38,462 nt of DNA from CAYRTD01 sp964426915 (GTDB taxonomy: Bacteria > Bacteroidota > Bacteroidia > Bacteroidales > GCA-2748055), in contig CAYRTD010000022.1 in assembly GCA_964426915.1 (NCBI GenBank), positions 1 through 38,462 of the forward strand. The letters run 5' to 3'. Shown here one piece after another: positions 15,156 through 24,628 of this stretch; positions within the stretch are counted from its first letter, which is position 1, and each line of letters begins with the position of its first letter. The translations under genes were made by a program, and so were the position numbers. The notes under the pieces are model-generated. The model had not been told where the DNA came from and searched no databases. It saw only the letters and a list, made by a program, of their open reading frames with translations.

Positions 15156-17769
15156 TTGAAGCTCCTTTTTCGTGATAAATATGAATAAAACCAACGATGT
15201 TCCTTACTTCAACTCCGGTAATTCTTTTCTCATATACATCGCAGATAAAATAATAGACACCGGGTGAGACGAGTTCATCTGTATTCCTGTGTTTTCCGTT
15301 CCAGTTAATGTCCGGATCTGCTGTCTCAAAAACTACCTGTCCCCAACGATTAAATACTTGCATGTCAATCCGTTCTACATCCTGGTATTCATATGGCCTT
15401 AATATATCGTTAATTCCATCGCCATTGGGGCTAAATACATTGGGGATAGAATACTTAATACAGTTATCGACTATTACCGGGGCTGAGGGAATGCTTTCAT
15501 TGCCGAAGGAATCTACTGCAGTAATATAGTAACTGGCGGCAAGTCCATTTTCCGGATAATGTTTATATATGGAATTTTCCCGTCCTTTGACACTGTCAAG
15601 TAAAGTATGAGGATTATTCAGATCTGCGGTATAATAAATGTTGTACATAACCACATCTTCAGAACATTCCTCCTCAGTCGAGGAGTAAAACCAATCCAGT
15701 TGATTGTAAAGAGAATCACAGGCCGAATAAACATCCAGGACTGGTGGACATGGAGCAACTGTATCAACAGGTATTCCGCAATTAATATGAGATACGTTTT
15801 CATTCGAATACAACTCTCCGTTTATCTCCCTTTCTCCTTCGGATCTGATATAATAACAATATTCTTTTTCATTCATGAGATTCTCATCAATAAAGTATTC
15901 TTCAGATGTAAAGCCTATGGAATCAAATGCTTCCGTGTTCTCATTGAAACGATATACTACATAGTTATTATTAAGCCAGGGTACATTACGTTTTATATTC
16001 AGTCTTAGTTTATTATCTCCGGGGATAATGTCAGGAAACAGACTGGAAGCTACTTCGGGAGTTCCGATCAAAAACCGGTTAGAAGGTTCATCGTTATAAA
16101 GTTCAACAGAATAGGAATATGGGAATACAGAGGTATTAAGTTCAATATCGGTATATGTTGTATCGTTAAGGTCAGATGTGTTTATTGAATCTATCAGATG
16201 AAGGTTATCACCCCACAAATCATCCGATCGATAAATCAAATAGGTAAAGGGACCATTGGCAGGGATGGTATCAAGGCCTTCCGGTTTAGCCCAGGAAATG
16301 AAGATGCTGCCATTTTCTCCGAAACCGGTGACAGAAACATTCAGTAATACGGGATTTCCCGGGATCAGAGATGTGCAACTCTCTTCCGAGGGAAAACTTT
16401 CAGAACCATCGGGTAAAATTGCTGTTATCCTGTAACAATACTCTATTCCCTGGAGCAATCCCTCTCCGTCATTGTTATCAAAAAAGCTTGTATCGGGATG
16501 AGATCCCGTCTGGCCTATCCGTTCAAAACCTGAGGTTGACGGCAGGCCCGGTGAACATGAATCATATTCGTATCCGGAAGAACCGGTCTTACGGTAAATA
16601 TTATATCCTAAAATGTTTTCACAAATATACTTATCCCAGCTGATATTTGTAGAAACTGCTGAGGGTCTGACTGTAGGAGCGGAGGGGGGAGGGCCAAGCA
16701 CTTTAATTGAGACGTTGTCTATATCGATCAGGCTAAGTTCAGGGTTATGGTCTTCGGTTTTTATTACGAGATTATAGGGTTGTCTTCGGGGATGCAGACA
16801 AGAAGTCTCCCAGGAAAATAAAGAAACAAGCTCACCGGGAGCCCTGCTAACCTCTTCAAATCGTGCTGAATTGTCGTTGAAAGCAAAGGGGCCGCCTGTG
16901 AGAAAATGAGACAGGTTGTCTCCGTCTTCGTCTGTTGACCTTATAAGGAATTCAACATTTGTGCCGGCAACCACACAGAGATCGGGAATACTATCATTTA
17001 CGGGAGGGGTATTATCTGTGTTAAAAACTTCTATCTGCATATCCCTGGCAATGTTCCCGATCTTAACCCCATTCCTCCATTCCTCTATATTCATTGCGAT
17101 ATTATAAATACCCGTATCTACAGGGGCATCCCATATAAGGTCACCGGTAACTGCATCCACTCGTAATGTATCACTTGCTTCAGGAAAGGTATAGTTCTCA
17201 ATAGGTTCTCCATTCTCCTTGGTGCATATGGTGAGTCCGTAGGATATACTGTCACCGTCGTAATCGAATGCAGCCGGGTTATGAATAAAAACCTGGCCTA
17301 ATGCTGCTTTATCAATAGGAGGGTTCAATAATACCGGAGTACTGTTCAATCCAAGACCGGAATTAACGGTGATGATCGTCTTTATTGAAAAAATTACATT
17401 TACTGAACCGGGGATGTTTTTTACACCATAATTCCGGTTTGGATCTTCAACTACAATCACGTAGGTTCCCGGACCCGGATATGTATGTCTTGAGAGATAA
17501 ACGTTTCGACGGTAGTTATTCGGAAGTAACTGTAGTGTATCACGTGTAGCCATCGAAGTTGTATTATCACCCCATTGAACTTCCAGTTCCCTTCTGTCTG
17601 CGGCACTCAGGGTATAGGTGAAAGTAGTGATCTTAATCTCAAAAGTCAGATCGCTTATCTGCCTCATGGTTATTTCACCTGCCCGGTTATGAGTGGCAGT
17701 TAAATTATTTACAGTTAGTACTGTAAATAGTAATGTTAATAATATCTTCAGCGTCTTAACAGTCCTCAT
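15136..17769 (-). CDS. Large secreted protein with CHU_C (T9SS type B) C-terminal domain
   Basis: 877 residues. A signal peptide (about 1-25) is followed by beta-rich PKD/Ig-like domains (FDYDGDSISYGL, DEDGDNLSHFL) and several fibronectin type III-like modules from about residue 375 (NISWDKYICENILGYNIYRK, ISWAKPEGLDT, QLDWFYSS). The last 90 or so residues form the gliding-motility-associated C-terminal domain: NVFSPNGDGINDILRP, MQVFNRWGQVVFET, WNGKH, SPGVYYFICDVYE. Such domains direct export through type IX secretion and surface attachment. It is likely a cell-surface or adhesin-like protein; no catalytic domain is visible. Its ATG overlaps the upstream DUF6702 stop (TGA/ATG sharing bases) and its 3' end overlaps the TPR gene, so the three form a coupled unit. 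Confidence 0.88.
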   Translation of the reverse strand: MRTVKTLKILLTLLFTVLTVNNLTATHNRAGEITMRQISDLTFEIKITTFTYTLSAADRRELEVQWGDNTTSMATRDTLQLLPNNYRRNVYLSRHTYPGPGTYVIVVEDPNRNYGVKNIPGSVNVIFSIKTIITVNSGLGLNSTPVLLNPPIDKAALGQVFIHNPAAFDYDGDSISYGLTICTKENGEPIENYTFPEASDTLRVDAVTGDLIWDAPVDTGIYNIAMNIEEWRNGVKIGNIARDMQIEVFNTDNTPPVNDSIPDLCVVAGTNVEFLIRSTDEDGDNLSHFLTGGPFAFNDNSARFEEVSRAPGELVSLFSWETSCLHPRRQPYNLVIKTEDHNPELSLIDIDNVSIKVLGPPPSAPTVRPSAVSTNISWDKYICENILGYNIYRKTGSSGYEYDSCSPGLPSTSGFERIGQTGSHPDTSFFDNNDGEGLLQGIEYCYRITAILPDGSESFPSEESCTSLIPGNPVLLNVSVTGFGENGSIFISWAKPEGLDTIPANGPFTYLIYRSDDLWGDNLHLIDSINTSDLNDTTYTDIELNTSVFPYSYSVELYNDEPSNRFLIGTPEVASSLFPDIIPGDNKLRLNIKRNVPWLNNNYVVYRFNENTEAFDSIGFTSEEYFIDENLMNEKEYCYYIRSEGEREINGELYSNENVSHINCGIPVDTVAPCPPVLDVYSACDSLYNQLDWFYSSTEEECSEDVVMYNIYYTADLNNPHTLLDSVKGRENSIYKHYPENGLAASYYITAVDSFGNESIPSAPVIVDNCIKYSIPNVFSPNGDGINDILRPYEYQDVERIDMQVFNRWGQVVFETADPDINWNGKHRNTDELVSPGVYYFICDVYEKRITGVEVRNIVGFIHIYHEKGASNVEGEF

Positions 17770-18260
17770 TTTAGATTTACCCTCTTTTCCGTATTTCTCA
17801 GATTGAATCTGTATCCCTTTTGCTTTCCTTCGTAATTTATAATTGTAAGATTTGTCTGATCAGAATATATATCAAGAAACAGTTCATTTTTAATATAAAT
17901 CCTTTTCAATCTTTTTATGCTGAAAGTATAATAAAACCAGATTGCCTCTTCATTCATTTCGGTATCTGAGTATGTTAATATAAGTGAATCCTTGTTATTC
18001 AGAACGATTTTTAAGACATTATTAATGTATCTGTCGATCACTTTTTTATTCGCTGGTAAAATCAGATCCTCATAATTAATAATCTTACCATAATTATGTT
18101 GAAGGGCAAGCTGAAGATCATCTTTGAATAATTTAATTGCAATTGTGAGTTCATCATCTTCTGCTTCGATATTGCACATGGAAACATGAACCGGATGAGC
18201 TTTGGCAATGCCGAAACAAAATATAAAAATGATTATCATTATCCGCCTCATCCTTCTCAA
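17766..18260 (-). CDS. DUF6702 family exported protein
   Basis: 164 residues. An arginine-rich start and a hydrophobic stretch (IMIIIFIFCFGIAKA) form a signal peptide; the mature protein begins HPVHVSMCNIE, the DUF6702 hallmark. The remainder is beta-rich, ending GYRFNLRNTEKRVNLK. DUF6702 proteins are small Bacteroidota periplasmic or envelope proteins, commonly beside M1 peptidases and HupE/UreJ proteins; their role is unknown. Here a HupE gene is divergent 123 bases away. It is the first gene of the unit running into the CHU_C protein. Several ATG codons occur at the start (residues 1, 4 and 8); the first is taken. Confidence 0.8.
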   Translation of the reverse strand: MRRMRRIMIIIFIFCFGIAKAHPVHVSMCNIEAEDDELTIAIKLFKDDLQLALQHNYGKIINYEDLILPANKKVIDRYINNVLKIVLNNKDSLILTYSDTEMNEEAIWFYYTFSIKRLKRIYIKNELFLDIYSDQTNLTIINYEGKQKGYRFNLRNTEKRVNLK

Positions 18261-18383
18261 ATCTTTTAAAGCTTATAAAATTAATTAAAAAAATCCATCA
18301 TCTGTTCAATTTCGCAGAAATCCGTCACCGGCTGTTTTTGAAAATTAAAAGTTTAATACTTCCTTTGCTCTTATTCTTACACT

Positions 18384-18968
18384 ATGAGTATTTTTGAATT
18401 ATATCTAAAGCTGGGTATTGATCATATAATGGATCTTCAGGGATATGATCATATACTTTTTATTATTTCTCTCACTATAGTCTATCCATTAAAATACTGG
18501 AAAAAACTCTTAATTCTTATTACAGCATTTACGATAGGACATTCAATTACACTCCTGCTTGCAACACTGAATATTATTAAAATCCCTACCGATCTGATAG
18601 AATTTCTGATCCCCCTTACGATCTTCATAACTGCACTTGGAAATACTTTTCAGAAATCCGGCAAATTTCATACCACTTCACACCATTTTAAGTATGGGGC
18701 TGCGTTGTTTTTCGGATTGATTCATGGAATGGGTTTTTCTAACTATTTAAGAGGACTTCTTTCCGGAGAAGAAAAGCTTTTTAAGCCCTTGCTTTATTTC
18801 AATCTGGGCATTGAACTTGGTCAGATCATGATCCTGATCATAATTATGGGACTCACCCTTCTGTTTGTCGATATTTTTGGTGTAAAAAGGAGGGAGTGGA
18901 ATTTGATATTTTCAGGAGCAGCCCTCGGCATCTCTCTCGTGCTTATCCTTGAAAGAATTCCCTGGTGA
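18384..18968 (+). CDS. HupE/UreJ-family membrane protein
   Basis: 194 residues with about six transmembrane helices. Histidine motifs of the HupE/UreJ group are visible: GIDHIMDLQGYDHILF (11-26), FTIGHSITLLL (49-59) and GLIHGMGFSNYL (111-122). Relatives are implicated in nickel or cobalt handling for hydrogenase and urease, but many Bacteroidota members stand away from any such enzyme, as here. It is divergent from the DUF6702 gene, a recurrent pairing. Its last 57 coding bases overlap the 3' end of pyruvate kinase on the opposite strand. Metal specificity is not predictable. Confidence 0.85.
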   Translation: MSIFELYLKLGIDHIMDLQGYDHILFIISLTIVYPLKYWKKLLILITAFTIGHSITLLLATLNIIKIPTDLIEFLIPLTIFITALGNTFQKSGKFHTTSHHFKYGAALFFGLIHGMGFSNYLRGLLSGEEKLFKPLLYFNLGIELGQIMILIIIMGLTLLFVDIFGVKRREWNLIFSGAALGISLVLILERIPW

Positions 18969-20387
18969 TTCTTGAAATTTTCTGCAAAGATTTTCTGCCG
19001 TTGAGATCTCCAGATAGGAGGCGCCATGTTTTCTACCGAAGTTTCCGCCGACCACAACAATAGTATCATCTTTGTTAATTTTTTTCTTTTTCATGAGTTT
19101 TTTCAGTGAAGCACTCACGAATTCCATACTGTTATTGCTGTTAGGAATGTACTCGGGATAAACCCCAAAGGAAAGCGCAAGGAGACGGACCGTTTCATTT
19201 GAATAGCACATAGCATGTATTATTTTTCTTCCGCGATAACCGGACATGTTTCTTATGGTCCTGCCGGAAAAGGTGTCTGCAATTATCGCTTTTGCTTTAA
19301 GTTTTATTGAGGCTTCGACAGCCGAACGGGTGAGATAGGAAGATATTTCTGTACTTAGCCTGACAATTGGAGTATCGTGTATATCACTCCTGCTTTTTTC
19401 AACTTCTTTTGCGATTTTAGACATAGTGCGGACCGATTCAACTGGATATTTTCCATAAGCAGTTTCACCACTTAGCATAATAGCATCTGTTTTTGAATAT
19501 ATGGCATTTGCCACATCGCTTACTTCTGCCCTGGTAGCCCTGGGTTCCGTTATCATGCTATGAAGCATCTGTGTTGCTATAATTACCGGTTTTCTTCGCT
19601 CAATGCATTTATTGATGATCATTTTCTGGATTCCGGGTATCTTTTCATAAGGGATCTCTATAGCCAGATCGCCCCTGGCTACCATGATGCCATAGGCATG
19701 ATCCAGAATTTCATCAATTTTATTTACACCTTCCTGGTTTTCGATTTTGGCGATAATTTTTGCCTTACTGTTTTTAGTGTCCAGAATTTTTTGCACATCG
19801 ATAATATCTTCTTTATTACGGACAAAAGAATGGGCGATGAAGTCAAGTCCGTTATCTGCTGCAAATTCTATGTACAATCTGTCTTTTTCGGAAACAGAGG
19901 GAAGATTAAAACTAATGCCGGGAACGTTCACGGATTTCCTTCCTTTAATGATACCCTGATTTTGCACCTGGCATTTAAGCTGATTATTTTCCTTTGCAAT
20001 GACCCTTAATTCAACACTCCCGTCATCTATAAGAATATGAGTTCCTATAGGACTTTCCCTGTAAAACCCCGGATAACTAACATGAAAATTGTCAGGACCC
20101 GATTTTCCTTCAGGATCACTTCCGATAAATATTATGTCTCCTTGCTCAACTTCTACTGCCGAAGTACCTGGGGAGGTACGTATTTCCGGTCCTTTTGTAT
20201 CCAGTAAAAGAGGTATTTTGTCCGATACTCCCCGCAGGTTGTTTATTATTTTAAGAGTCTGCCCGGGAGTCTGGTGTGCAGTGTTCAACCGTATGGCATT
20301 CACTCCGGCATTTAACAACTCTTTGATGAATTCGGGATCACACTTTAAATCTGAGATCGTTGCTACTATCTTGGTCTTTTTTTTCAT
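18912..20387 (-). CDS. pyk: Pyruvate kinase
   Basis: 491 residues. It converts PEP and ADP to pyruvate and ATP, the last glycolytic step. Signatures are the N-terminal RLNTAHQT (33-40), LLDTKGPEIRTS (61-72), the active-site lysine region IIAKIENQEG (211-220), ARGDLAIEIPYEKI (237-250), IIATQMLHSMI and MLSGETAYGKYPVE, then a C-terminal allosteric-type domain. The N-terminal TKIVATISDLKC lacks the common GPAS turn, a small family variation. Its stop lies inside hupE on the other strand (57-base convergent overlap). A TATTTTTG box is 28 bases upstream. ppdK, which runs the reverse direction, is 1.5 kb away. Confidence 0.93.
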   Translation of the reverse strand: MKKKTKIVATISDLKCDPEFIKELLNAGVNAIRLNTAHQTPGQTLKIINNLRGVSDKIPLLLDTKGPEIRTSPGTSAVEVEQGDIIFIGSDPEGKSGPDNFHVSYPGFYRESPIGTHILIDDGSVELRVIAKENNQLKCQVQNQGIIKGRKSVNVPGISFNLPSVSEKDRLYIEFAADNGLDFIAHSFVRNKEDIIDVQKILDTKNSKAKIIAKIENQEGVNKIDEILDHAYGIMVARGDLAIEIPYEKIPGIQKMIINKCIERRKPVIIATQMLHSMITEPRATRAEVSDVANAIYSKTDAIMLSGETAYGKYPVESVRTMSKIAKEVEKSRSDIHDTPIVRLSTEISSYLTRSAVEASIKLKAKAIIADTFSGRTIRNMSGYRGRKIIHAMCYSNETVRLLALSFGVYPEYIPNSNNSMEFVSASLKKLMKKKKINKDDTIVVVGGNFGRKHGASYLEISTAENLCRKFQESPGNSFKDKHERDAEGCS

Positions 20388-20414
20388 TACTCAATGCTGA
20401 ATTATCAATATATG

Positions 20415-20422
20415 CAAAAATA
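20415..20422 (-). promoter_or_regulatory. Putative -7 box of pyk
   Basis: On the minus strand TATTTTTG, a perfect TAnnTTTG, 28 bases before the pyk ATG. No convincing -33 element is seen. The 20388-20792 divergent gap otherwise holds only AT-rich sequence and a TAAATTTA directly upstream of the recombinase gene; I see no RNA gene or repeat. Confidence 0.4.
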
Positions 20423-20780
20423 TATTCTTTTATTGCCTGGTTTAAAAAATCATGATATTTGTCTTCATCAACTCAGATTATTCCGGAAAAGCCCGCAAAG
20501 ATAGGCAATTATATTATTACAGGCTGTAATCTGGATTAATCTTTTGTTAAGTTTACACCTACAGGTCAATATGTAATGTAGTGAAAGCCTGAAAAACACT
20601 CCCACAAAACCAGTATTTTATCGGGATCAGAACATTATTCATTATTCCTCACAAATAAAAGTACGATCCATAACGGAAAGAGGACACTGGTCAAAAGACA
20701 AAAACAGTTTTATTGGAATAGCGTATAAGACAGTAATAATGTTCAGCCAGATGCCACGGAAGCTATCAAAAAAACATTAT

Positions 20781-20788
20781 TAAATTTA
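20781..20788 (+). promoter_or_regulatory. Weak -7-like box upstream of the XerD-type gene
   Basis: TAAATTTA, one mismatch to TAnnTTTG, ending four bases before the ATG. If real, the transcript would be nearly leaderless, as at yggS and plsY. Confidence 0.3.
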
Positions 20789-20792
20789 CATT

Positions 20793-21701
20793 ATGAATTG
20801 GGAAGACAGTCTGAAGGATTTTACGCATTTTCTGAGGTTGGAAAAGTCTTTGTCGGTTAATTCCATTGAAGCCTATAATAATGATCTTAAAAAGTTTCTT
20901 TTATTTCTGGAAACTTCCGGTTTAAAGCCAGATCCGGATAAAATAAAATCCGACCACATAAAAGCGTTTCTTAAATGGATCAACGAGCTTGAAATGAGCC
21001 CGAGAACCCAGGCCCGTATTATTTCAGGTATTAAGGCATTTTATAAGTTTTTACTACTTGAGGAGCTGATCGAGGAAGATCCTACTGCCTTGATTGAATC
21101 GCCGAAAATCGGACGCAAATTACCGGATGTCCTTTCCGTTGAAGAAATTGACAGCATAGAACAATCAGTTGATCTGAGTAAGCCCGATGGACATCGTAAT
21201 AAGGCCATTATTGAAGTTCTTTATGGTTGCGGATTAAGGGTTACCGAGCTTATTAGCCTTAAAATAAGTGATTTAAACCTTGAGAAAGGATACCTCAGAG
21301 TAAGGGGAAAAGGCAATAAAGAAAGGCTGATCCCTATCGGATCCTCAGCAATACGGGAGATAGAAAATTATTTACCTCAACGGAAGGCACTTTCACATAT
21401 TTCTGAAGAAAGTAAAGATATACTGTTTTTGAACAGAAGAGGCAAAAGCCTCACAAGGGTGATGATTTATACCATTACTAAAAATCTTGCAGAAAAGGCA
21501 GGAATAAATAAAAATGTTAGTCCGCATACTTTCAGGCACTCATTTGCTACCCACCTAATAGAAGGAGGTGCAGATCTTCGTGCTGTTCAGGAAATGTTGG
21601 GCCATGAGTCCATTCTTACCACTGAAATTTATACTCATCTTGACAGGGAATTTCTGAGAGAAACAATCCTGATGTTTCATCCCCGCTCAGGCAAAACCTG
21701 A
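20793..21701 (+). CDS. xerD: Site-specific tyrosine recombinase, XerD type
   Basis: 302 residues, the standard XerC/XerD length. An N-terminal SAM-like core-binding domain (about 1-100) is followed by the catalytic domain with a complete active site: R149 (GCGLRVTELI), K173 (RGKGNKERLIP), H245 and R248 (SPHTFRHSFATHL), H271 (LGHESILTTEIY) and the nucleophile Y280. It resolves chromosome dimers at dif sites with FtsK. It stands alone between divergent pyk and downstream ppdK, with no mobile-element partner genes, which favours a housekeeping Xer over a phage integrase. Xer proteins are hard to split into C and D by eye; XerD is preferred because the Bacteroidota housekeeping gene is usually so called. 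Confidence 0.88.
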   Translation: MNWEDSLKDFTHFLRLEKSLSVNSIEAYNNDLKKFLLFLETSGLKPDPDKIKSDHIKAFLKWINELEMSPRTQARIISGIKAFYKFLLLEELIEEDPTALIESPKIGRKLPDVLSVEEIDSIEQSVDLSKPDGHRNKAIIEVLYGCGLRVTELISLKISDLNLEKGYLRVRGKGNKERLIPIGSSAIREIENYLPQRKALSHISEESKDILFLNRRGKSLTRVMIYTITKNLAEKAGINKNVSPHTFRHSFATHLIEGGADLRAVQEMLGHESILTTEIYTHLDREFLRETILMFHPRSGKT

Positions 21702-21742
21702 AATTTCCCAAAAGGATAACATTAAATTAAGCTTATTTAGAA

Positions 21743-21771
21743 TTGATTTATAGAATTTTTGAATACATTTG
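21743..21771 (+). promoter_or_regulatory. Promoter of ppdK
   Basis: TTG (21743-21745), 18 bases, TACATTTG (21764-21771), close to the Bacteroidota TTTG / TAnnTTTG pattern. It predicts a leader of about 70 bases. The ppdK start at 21845 also has a strong AAAGGAG seven bases upstream, unusual for this phylum. Confidence 0.55.
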
Positions 21772-21844
21772 TATTTTCAAAAAAAAATCAAAATGGACTT
21801 AAATTGTTCATAATTAATATAATAACAAAAGAAAGGAGACAAAT

Positions 21845-24574
21845 ATGTCACAAGTAAAACGCGTTTATACTTTTGGTGATAAAAAGGCAGAAGGTAAAGC
21901 CGACATGAAAAACTTACTTGGTGGTAAAGGTGCCAACCTTGCGGAAATGAACCGTATTGGTGTTCCTGTACCCCCGGGATTTACAATCACAACTGAAGTT
22001 AGTATCGAATACAACAAGGTTGGCAGAGATAAAGTAGTTGAATTACTCAAGGATGAGGTGGAAGCTGCTGTCGCCAATGTTGAAGGTATTATGGGAACAA
22101 AGTTCGGTAGCAGTGAAAACCCATGTCTGCTTTCCGTGCGCTCCGGCGCCAGGGTATCCATGCCCGGTATGATGGATACTGTTTTGAATCTTGGTATGAA
22201 TGATGAAGCGGTTAAAGGGCTCATAAACAAAACCGGTAATGAAAGATTTGCCTGGGATTCATACAGGAGATTTATCCAGATGTATGGAGATGTTGTACTC
22301 GGATTGAAACCTGCATCAAAGGAAGATTCTGATCCTTTTGAGGAGATCATTGAGAACATGAAAGAAGCAAGGGGAGTCGAAAACGATAACGAACTTACTG
22401 TTGACGATCTCAAGGAACTTGTTTTAAAATTTAAAAAAGCGGTAAAGGATAATCTTGGAAAAGATTTTCCGACCGATCCATGGGAGCAATTATGGGGATC
22501 CGTTTATGCAGTATTTGACAGTTGGAATAACGAGAGAGCAAAATACTACAGATTACTGAACAAGATTCCCGAAGAATGGGGAACCGCTGTTAACGTTCAG
22601 GCTATGGTATTTGGTAATATGGGTAATACCTCCGGAACAGGTGTGGCATTTACAAGAGATGCAGCTACAGGTGAAAATATATTTAATGGTGAATATCTTA
22701 TTGATGCCCAGGGTGAAGATGTTGTTGCAGGTGTAAGAACTCCTCAACAGATCACCAAAGAAGGTTCCATAAGATGGGCCGCTTTAGCTCAGGTTTCTGA
22801 AGAAGAAAGGGCTTCCAAATTTCCTTCACTTGAAGAGAAAATGCCAGAAGTTTACCAGGAGCTTTTTGAAACCCAGAAAAAACTTGAAGAACACTATCGT
22901 GATATGCAGGATCTTGAATTTACCATACAGGAAGGTAAATTATGGCTTCTCCAGACCCGTGGCGGTAAACGCACCGGTGCATCAATGGTAAAAATAGCCA
23001 TGGATCTTCTCAGAGAGGGTATGATCGATGAAAAAACAGCGCTTCTAAGGAATGAACCCGAAAAACTGGATGAATTGCTTCACCCGGTATTCGATCTTGA
23101 AGAACTGAAAAAAGCTAATACTATCGCCAAAGGTCTTCCTGCTTCACCCGGAGCTGCCAGTGGCCGGATCGTATTTTTTGCCGATGAGGTTGAAGAGTGG
23201 GCAGACAAGGGGGAAAAAGTTATTCTCGTGCGAACCGAAACTTCACCTGAAGATCTAAAAGGAATGAACCTTGCAAAAGGTATCCTTACCGCACGTGGAG
23301 GTATGACCTCTCATGCTGCAGTTGTAGCTCGCGGAATGGGTAAATGTTGCGTTTCAGGTGCCGGTAAGGTAAAGATCAATTACAGACAAAGGACGATGAC
23401 CATTGATGATAAGGTCTATAATGAAGGTGACTGGATCTCACTTAATGGAACAACCGGCGAAGTGTATGATACGGCTGTAAAAACCATGACACCTGAACTT
23501 AGTGGTGACTTTGGTGAACTTATGAGCCTGGCTGATAAATACGCAAAAATGCTGGTAAGAACAAATGCTGATACTCCAAAAGATTCTACCGTAGCTCGTG
23601 AATTTGGTGCTCAGGGAATCGGTCTTTGCCGTACAGAGCATATGTTCTTTGAAGGAGACAGAATTAAAGCTATGCGCGAAATGATCCTTTCGTCCGATGA
23701 AGAAGGAAGAAGAAAAGCACTAGAAAAATTACTCCCTATTCAGCGTGAAGATTTCGAAGGAGTTTTTGAAGCAATGAGCGGACTCCCTGTAACTATCCGT
23801 CTCCTGGATCCTCCCTTGCATGAATTTGTACCTCATGAGCCGGAAAATCAGAAGGAAATGGCCGATGAAATGGGAATAAGTGTAGAGAAAGTAAAAGAAT
23901 TGGTGGATGATCTTGCTGAATTCAACCCTATGCTCGGACACAGAGGTTGCCGCCTTGGTAACACCTATCCTGAAATTACTGAAATGCAGGCCAGAGCAAT
24001 AATTGAAGCTGCCCTTAATCTTAAGGATAAAGGCATCAAAACCCTGCCTGAGATTATGATTCCCCTTATCGGCACGCAAGCTGAATTTAAAATGCAGGAA
24101 GATATCGTACGCACAACTGCAGAAAAGGTATTTGAAGAGAGAGGACAGAGAATAGAGTACCTCGTGGGTACAATGATTGAAATACCCCGTGCTGCACTTA
24201 CCGCAGATAAAGTTGCTGAAACGGCTGAGTTCTTCTCATTCGGAACCAATGACCTCACCCAGATGACTTATGGATACTCCAGAGACGATGCCGGAAGATT
24301 CCTGCCTGTTTATCTCACGAAAGGACTTCTCAAGGACGATCCTTTCCAGGTACTTGATCAGGAAGGTGTGGGCCAGCTGGTTGAAATGGGTACAAAACTA
24401 GGCCGCTCAACCCGTTCGAATCTTAAAGTAGGAATTTGCGGTGAACATGGTGGTGAACCCAGTTCAGTTGAATTCTGCCACAGGGTTGGAATGAACTACG
24501 TGAGTTGTTCTCCATTCAGAGTACCTATTGCGAGACTTGCAGCTGCTCATGCAGCTATAAAAGATGAACAATAG
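21845..24574 (+). CDS. ppdK: Pyruvate, phosphate dikinase
   Basis: 909 residues, full length. It interconverts pyruvate, ATP and phosphate with PEP, AMP and pyrophosphate. The N-terminal ATP-grasp domain has GGKGANLAEMNRIGVPVPPGF and LLSVRSGARVSMPGMMDTVLNLG. The swivelling phosphohistidine domain carries H490 in GGMTSHAAVVARGMGK. The C-terminal PEP/pyruvate TIM barrel has GIGLCRTEHMFF, LDPPLHEF, and the proton-donor cysteine C865 in GICGEHGG. It has its own promoter, a good ribosome binding site and a terminator hairpin just after the stop, so it is probably monocistronic. With pckA next door it gives flexible PEP/pyruvate flux and pyrophosphate-linked energy saving. Confidence 0.97.
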   Translation: MSQVKRVYTFGDKKAEGKADMKNLLGGKGANLAEMNRIGVPVPPGFTITTEVSIEYNKVGRDKVVELLKDEVEAAVANVEGIMGTKFGSSENPCLLSVRSGARVSMPGMMDTVLNLGMNDEAVKGLINKTGNERFAWDSYRRFIQMYGDVVLGLKPASKEDSDPFEEIIENMKEARGVENDNELTVDDLKELVLKFKKAVKDNLGKDFPTDPWEQLWGSVYAVFDSWNNERAKYYRLLNKIPEEWGTAVNVQAMVFGNMGNTSGTGVAFTRDAATGENIFNGEYLIDAQGEDVVAGVRTPQQITKEGSIRWAALAQVSEEERASKFPSLEEKMPEVYQELFETQKKLEEHYRDMQDLEFTIQEGKLWLLQTRGGKRTGASMVKIAMDLLREGMIDEKTALLRNEPEKLDELLHPVFDLEELKKANTIAKGLPASPGAASGRIVFFADEVEEWADKGEKVILVRTETSPEDLKGMNLAKGILTARGGMTSHAAVVARGMGKCCVSGAGKVKINYRQRTMTIDDKVYNEGDWISLNGTTGEVYDTAVKTMTPELSGDFGELMSLADKYAKMLVRTNADTPKDSTVAREFGAQGIGLCRTEHMFFEGDRIKAMREMILSSDEEGRRKALEKLLPIQREDFEGVFEAMSGLPVTIRLLDPPLHEFVPHEPENQKEMADEMGISVEKVKELVDDLAEFNPMLGHRGCRLGNTYPEITEMQARAIIEAALNLKDKGIKTLPEIMIPLIGTQAEFKMQEDIVRTTAEKVFEERGQRIEYLVGTMIEIPRAALTADKVAETAEFFSFGTNDLTQMTYGYSRDDAGRFLPVYLTKGLLKDDPFQVLDQEGVGQLVEMGTKLGRSTRSNLKVGICGEHGGEPSSVEFCHRVGMNYVSCSPFRVPIARLAAAHAAIKDEQ

Positions 24575-24591
24575 TATTTATTTTTTTTAGT

Positions 24592-24628
24592 AAAAAGCGA
24601 CATTCCTTTTGGATTGTCGCTTTTTTTT
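24592..24628 (+). terminator. Rho-independent terminator after ppdK
   Basis: Stem GCGACA (24597-24602) / TGTCGC (24615-24620), with inner CC/GG pairing in the loop, flanked by AAAAA and followed by eight T. It lies 18 bases past the ppdK stop and is close to symmetric, so it could work on both strands. Confidence 0.85.

Noticed and set aside
20793..21701. Phage or integron integrase interpretation of the tyrosine recombinase.
   Set aside because: Length and motifs fit housekeeping XerC/D and there are no attachment sites or cargo genes next to it.
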